From Petrosia ficiformis (taxonomy: Eukaryota > Porifera > Demospongiae > Haplosclerida > Petrosiidae), in assembly GCA_947044365.1 (NCBI GenBank), contig OX345651.1, forward strand, positions 1,813,926 to 1,877,925: a stretch of DNA of 64,000 nucleotides, in the 5' to 3' direction. A program made the position numbers and the translations under genes. Below are positions 29,501-35,500 of this stretch, piece after piece (the first letter of the stretch is position 1; each line of letters starts with the position of its first letter). The notes beneath the pieces were generated by a model, which did not search any database, was not told where the DNA came from, and saw only the letters and a program-made list of their open reading frames with translations.

Positions 29501-32500
29501 GAAAAGGCACAGAAACAAGTTTGGGACGGTATGTCCCTTAGCAAGAAAATTAAAGTAACAACTTACTTCGACATAACAACCCTACATACATTGCACATAT
29601 AGCTAGTGTATAAGCAAACACAAAGAAACTGTACTTATGTAGGTTTGTTATTTGGTTAGCTTAATTCTGAAGTAATGGGGTAATTTGTTAACTTTTCTCG
29701 TGTATATAATTATCTTTTGAAATTAAAAGTTTGAAAGATTCAATAACAAGATGTATTGAAAAAAACTTCCCTACAATTGCCTTGTGGTGGCTATCACTCA
29801 GTGCAAATGGCACTAGTGTCTCCATCTCTCTGTATATTCTGAATAGATTCTTGAGGACACTGAAGTCCAGTCTTTCAAGGTGCCAACCCAAATCATGCTT
29901 CCTCGTGTCTGAAACTCAACAACCTATCATAGTTATTTGTTTTTCTTGCTTTTTAAAGATTCTGACATGATTTTTAGAAATGTCTCTTTGCTATAGCAGC
30001 TAATTGTTGCTCTTCCTGACAGTTCCTGTGTGATCTGTAGCTGAAGCATGTTTTATTTTATTTTACGTGCCATGCCCATTAAATGAACAAAACCCCTGGA
30101 ATGGCACAACTTACTTAACTATGTATGTGATACATATGTACACAATAAATCAGAACCTTGTAAAAGTAATTATAGGGATTGCCCTGGGGTTCATAAAATG
30201 CAATTATGAGCATATTATTTTATTATAATTTTTATAATCTGTCCATCAGACAAATTACAGACTACAATGATGATTACAATACTTTTGATCTAGTAGTAAG
30301 CACTGATAATTTTTCACAACAAGTAATAGTTGAGAAACACATCAGCCATTTCTCTGTGATGATTGAAGACCAACAGTTGGAGATTTTTTCAGACTGGGAG
30401 GCTGGTGATACAATGATGAAAGCGACCATTAATGGAGAAGACATTACTGTACATGTAAGTCAAGAAAATGAATGTCCAGTATATTATATCTGTACAGAAT
30501 TATGAATTAGTAATTCTGTGATATATAATTCACAAACCTACGTTCTTAATCAACTTACAACATGTACATGTGTATAATTATGGTAATTATGATATACAAG
30601 TACATGCATTTTACAAGTTGATATGAGATCAAGTGAAGTGATTCATAGAGCAGCTAGTTTGTAACTAAATCTGCATGCCAAGGCTCATAATTATTAAGAA
30701 CATTATTGTAACGAATTAGCTTGCAAATATACTTTCTTTAACTCAAAATCAAGAGCAACAACTACAAAAATCAATCATTTATATACTGAATGTTCTGGAA
30801 TATTCTAAAACATGTGGACGAATATAATCTAGAATGTTCTAAAGAGCTCCTGATACATCTCGTTCTGCTGTCTCCTCAGCTCCTCTTATTCCTGATGACG
30901 TTCTTTCTTCTGTCTCGTCAGCTCCTCTTCTTGGTGACGATGTTCTTACTCTTCTGTAATCGATGTTGCTGCTCCTGCTGAAATTGAGTGAGCTCAGTTA
31001 ACGTGGCTGCTAACTGCTCCATGTCTGTCTCCTGATTTGTTTTGACTTGGGCAATGATCTCGATGTAGGCGGTCCTCTTAGCTGTCTACTATAATCCTGT
31101 GTTGGTACATTCCTCAATGAATAGTTGGTTCGATTGCTTCTTGTCTGCTCATCACCAGTGTAGGACATAGATTTTAAAATCGGTCTTCTTTTCCTCTACA
31201 ACTGTTCCGAGGTATCCCACCTCTAAAACCAAATTTAAGGAATTAGCTTGCAAATATACTTTCTTTAACTCAAAATCAAGAACAACAACTGTACAAAATC
31301 ATTTACATACTGAATGTTCTGGAATATTCTAAAACATGTGCAGGGATACAATCTAGAATGTTCTAAAGGCAGGAACAAACTTGCCCTCCTGACACCTATA
31401 CATAAGTGTAAACTAATTATAAGTGTAACATGTTTATGCATGTTCTGTAGGTAGAGGCGTGCCCAGGCTAGTCCTTCACAATTATTTGCTGCATTTACTT
31501 GCAGTTGCAACTATATGTTGTATGTTATAGTAGCTTGTTCTGTCTTAGATTATTTTTTTATTATAATAAGCTTTGGACATGTATTGTTTATAAATATAAA
31601 CATTGGAAACTTTGTCTTATGATTATTTTGTTATGAGAAAAGATTCACCTGCTACTTTCATTTTCCTACAGTTTGAGGGTAGAAACAGTCAGCTGCTGTT
31701 TCTTCGTTACTTTGGACAAAAGGTATATGAACCAAATAAAGTATTGACATTTTTTAAGGCCCGCAGGGCCATCCCTAAAAAGATTGGTTTCCATTGGGTT
31801 GAATCTAATTATATTATGTATATATTATACATGTGTTGTATAAGGAAGTTGTATCATTCCAGGTGACTCAGTAAATTTTGGATGTGGTTCGTAATAGAAA
31901 ATGTTTTCAAGCTACAGACTAACGGGAATAAATATAAAATAAAAACCCACTATCCTATTACACAATACAGTATAGCTATTGTAGATGTTTGTATACATGT
32001 GATAGAATTTTTCGTGACACTGGAGTATTCAGCATTTAAACAATTTATAATGAATATAATAATGGTAATTGGCCCACACCCTTTGGGAGGGTTTGGTTTG
32101 GAAAAATGTCTGTCAGTGTGTCTGTGTCTCTGGTCACTCCGCTATACCTCAAGAACTGAACACTCCTGGATTTCCGTACTTGGCGTATATACACTCCTTC
32201 GAAGTGGCAAGAACGAGCACTCACTAATATTTTCTCTACCATACTGGAAGATATCAAAAAGTTAAGAAACATGCTAGGTGTGGCTTCTTTTAGTCTTCCA
32301 GACTCTTCCTGCATCTAACAAAGCATGTGTTTTACATCACTCGCTGTCTTAACAACTCCTCTTTCCAACAAAGCAAGTTGAAATCTTTGAACATCTATAC
32401 TTCAAAAGATATAAAGCTGACAAACATTTCATGAAACTCCCTGCCCATAATTATAACTTGTATATAAATCTGCAACAATTAGGGGAGGGGGTGGGGGGGG

Positions 32501-35500
32501 GGGGGGCTTGCCATGCAACATTCAGTTGCTCTATATTATATTTCTGATTGGCTATGATTTATACGTATTGCCTCAAACTCTCCACAGAATTTATTTGAGC
32601 CCACATGGCCATCCCAATGACCATGCATTTGAACTATTATAATTATTTTGTAGTTTACGAAGTTCATTTTGGGGCCTGGTCAATTAATGATCATGACATT
32701 TAAAAATGCATACACATTGCCACCTGAGGTACGGCTTGTAGAAACCGCAATTGATGGCTGTTGTACTAGAGAAAGAATGGAAAACAAATTACGCAAAAAT
32801 CTTTCTAAAAGTAAGGACAAGACATTAGGAAGAAAAAAGTATCCTTATGATTGCTTTGTGGTGTCCAGCATTCAGTAATCATGGCTGACTTTCTCATGTT
32901 TGAAATACAACATACTATTATAGTGATTATTTTGATTAACTACTCTTCTTACGTTTAGAGGTTCTTGTAGATCTTTAGGAATATATTGCACCTAGAACAG
33001 CTATTAGTTCCAGTTTCTACGTAAAGCTACAAGCAGCTTTATTCTTGGTTGTCTGAGCTAGCATTTTATTACACACCATGCCCATTAATTGACTGAGCCC
33101 CCCAGGGAGATGCAACTTCCATAACTATGTATACAATGCATTCGCGAGTAAATGATATAATCAAATGCATGTATGTATACATACATTAAACCTGTAGGAA
33201 AGCAATCATAACTGTCTGCTTTTCTGTCAGTTAAAAAATGAATGTGAGGAGTGTAATTATTAGTTTCTATAGTTGCAATAGTTTGTGAAATTTTTTGACC
33301 AGTTTTTTCTTCTATGCTTAGTATTCTGTTGCTGTTTATGATAATAGACAAGATATACTATTAACACATGTTCCTAAGAAGCTAAGTGTGAGTTGGTTAA
33401 TACATTTCATATTTACATTATGGAAACCGTATGTCAATAGATTTCATATCACACATGGAGTGTTTCCACCATAGGGTAGTACCACGGTACCTCTCCCACC
33501 TTTAAATTTATAGTTTATGCTTTTCACAACTGATTGAACATTGTTGACCAAATGAAATGTACCATTTATGTGCTCCTCAACCCTTAATATTTATTTTGTG
33601 GAAAACACAGACGCATGATTTGTAAGCAACAGTTTTGGAATACTGATGCCTTTTTGAGTTAGGACCAGCCCATACTAACTCTATAGTGCTTATTGTATTA
33701 TATAGTTCTACAAATTGTGTGATTGTAAACAAATTAATTTCTGAATAATTGCTATGTTTATCATGTACAACCAACAGGTATCTCAAGCTCATATATTGCG
33801 TGCTCCTATGCCAGGGGTAGTGAAATCCATAGCATGTACAGAAGGAAATGAGGTAAATTGTTTCATGGAACTATGAAAGGGTATCATAGCAATATGTAAC
33901 TTGATGTGTAACTGATTGATATTAGAAATGCTAAGTGCTTTTGTAATTAATGGTTGCTAACATGTTATTGAGATATCGATCATTCTTAAATGGAATATGA
34001 TAAAGAAACCATTTTAATACTTTTTGTAAAGTCCTAAATTGAGCTATATGATTATGCTAATCCCATATTTAGAAGTTGACAGATCTCAGTGAACTATGTA
34101 CTATGTTGCATTTAGTGATCAGTTTTGCTAAGATTGGCTAACAGGTGCAGTCTCAACTTAAATAGATTCGACGGCAACCCAAGTCGAAACCATTTCCTAA
34201 TTATAGAATCCTGTTTTCTTGATAGCGAACTAACAGGTTATCGATTTAGAGGTTGTTACTGCACTATCAATTATTTAAAAAAAAACCTCTGTCAACTTTA
34301 TGAACTAGTTATATATAATATGTAAATAAAATAAATGTACTAACCTGTTGCATTACACAAAGAATTAAATAATGGCGTTAGTGTTTCAGCTTAGATGAGT
34401 TATTTTGTTTTTGGATAGAGCGTTGCTAATGCACTTCTGATAAGTAATAACGTTTCTTATCTATTTGTGAAAGTAATTTTAAGTGCTTTGATAATCTTGG
34501 AAAATAAACGCTAAATTCTAATTAATCTGGCTGGAAGAGGCCCAAAGACTTCAGCCACTGATGCTCTCACCTCAAAGTTTTTAGTACGAGACAACCATCT
34601 GTACTTCACAATCCTCTATGTATACTGCATGAGTGGTGATAATTATAAGTATTAACATTTTAAACTGAAAAATACATAACACTATTTTCTTCTGCTATTT
34701 CAATTTAGGTTGAAGAAGGTACAATTATTGTCACATTAGAAGCTATGAAGATGCAGAACCCATTGTTTGCACCAATGACAGGCAAAGTAAGATAATATAA
34801 TGTGATGAAAAGCATGCGCAACAGAGAGAACCTACAAGTGCTTAAAATACATGTACATAAATACTTAACTAGGGAGTAATTAAAATTATTTGTGATATAG
34901 GATGGCATATATACATAATCTTCCCATTCTATGTAATTGGAGCTTCTAGAGTGCATCTAATGGCGACAATAGTAATGATATATTTTTGGGACTAAACAAA
35001 ATTTTAGTGAGGGTCCCACATTATCACTGCTAATATTAAGGGTCGTGCAAAAATGTAAGAAACTAAAACAAAACAACACAATAATTATTAATATAATATA
35101 TATAAATTTCAATATTAGAACTATAATATTTATTATAACTGTAAAATGTTCTGCATTTGCCAAATATAAGTCACACCACCAAAAATCTGTGTATAAGTCA
35201 CGTTCAAGTCGGGAAAGGAGTTAAGAGAAAGTGTAGCCATTATGATGCACTGGCGTATTGTACACACCCAGTGCAACTATACTCCTTTAAACTAACTAGT
35301 TACATTCAGTGAACCTCTGAAGTGAAAATATATTAATTGTATTGAGCCAGAAGTTACAGTGAAAGATCCATGGTAGTTCTTTGGATTTACTCTTAAATTG
35401 CTAGGTAGGACTTAAAATATAAACAACACCTTTTGAGGTGATGTTTAAAATTTACCTTTCTAACCACTGTGACAAAAGGACAACTTACAGGTGTTTGGCA

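Noticed and set aside
30455..30505. Continuation of PCCA exon 13 to the stop at 30505
   Set aside because: GTAAGT at 30455 is a strong donor, and the biotinyl domain lies in later exons that match the family in frame.
31603..31866. 87-codon frame around PCCA exon 14 as a separate gene
   Set aside because: Only 31672-31722 resembles anything; the rest is intron and MITE sequence.
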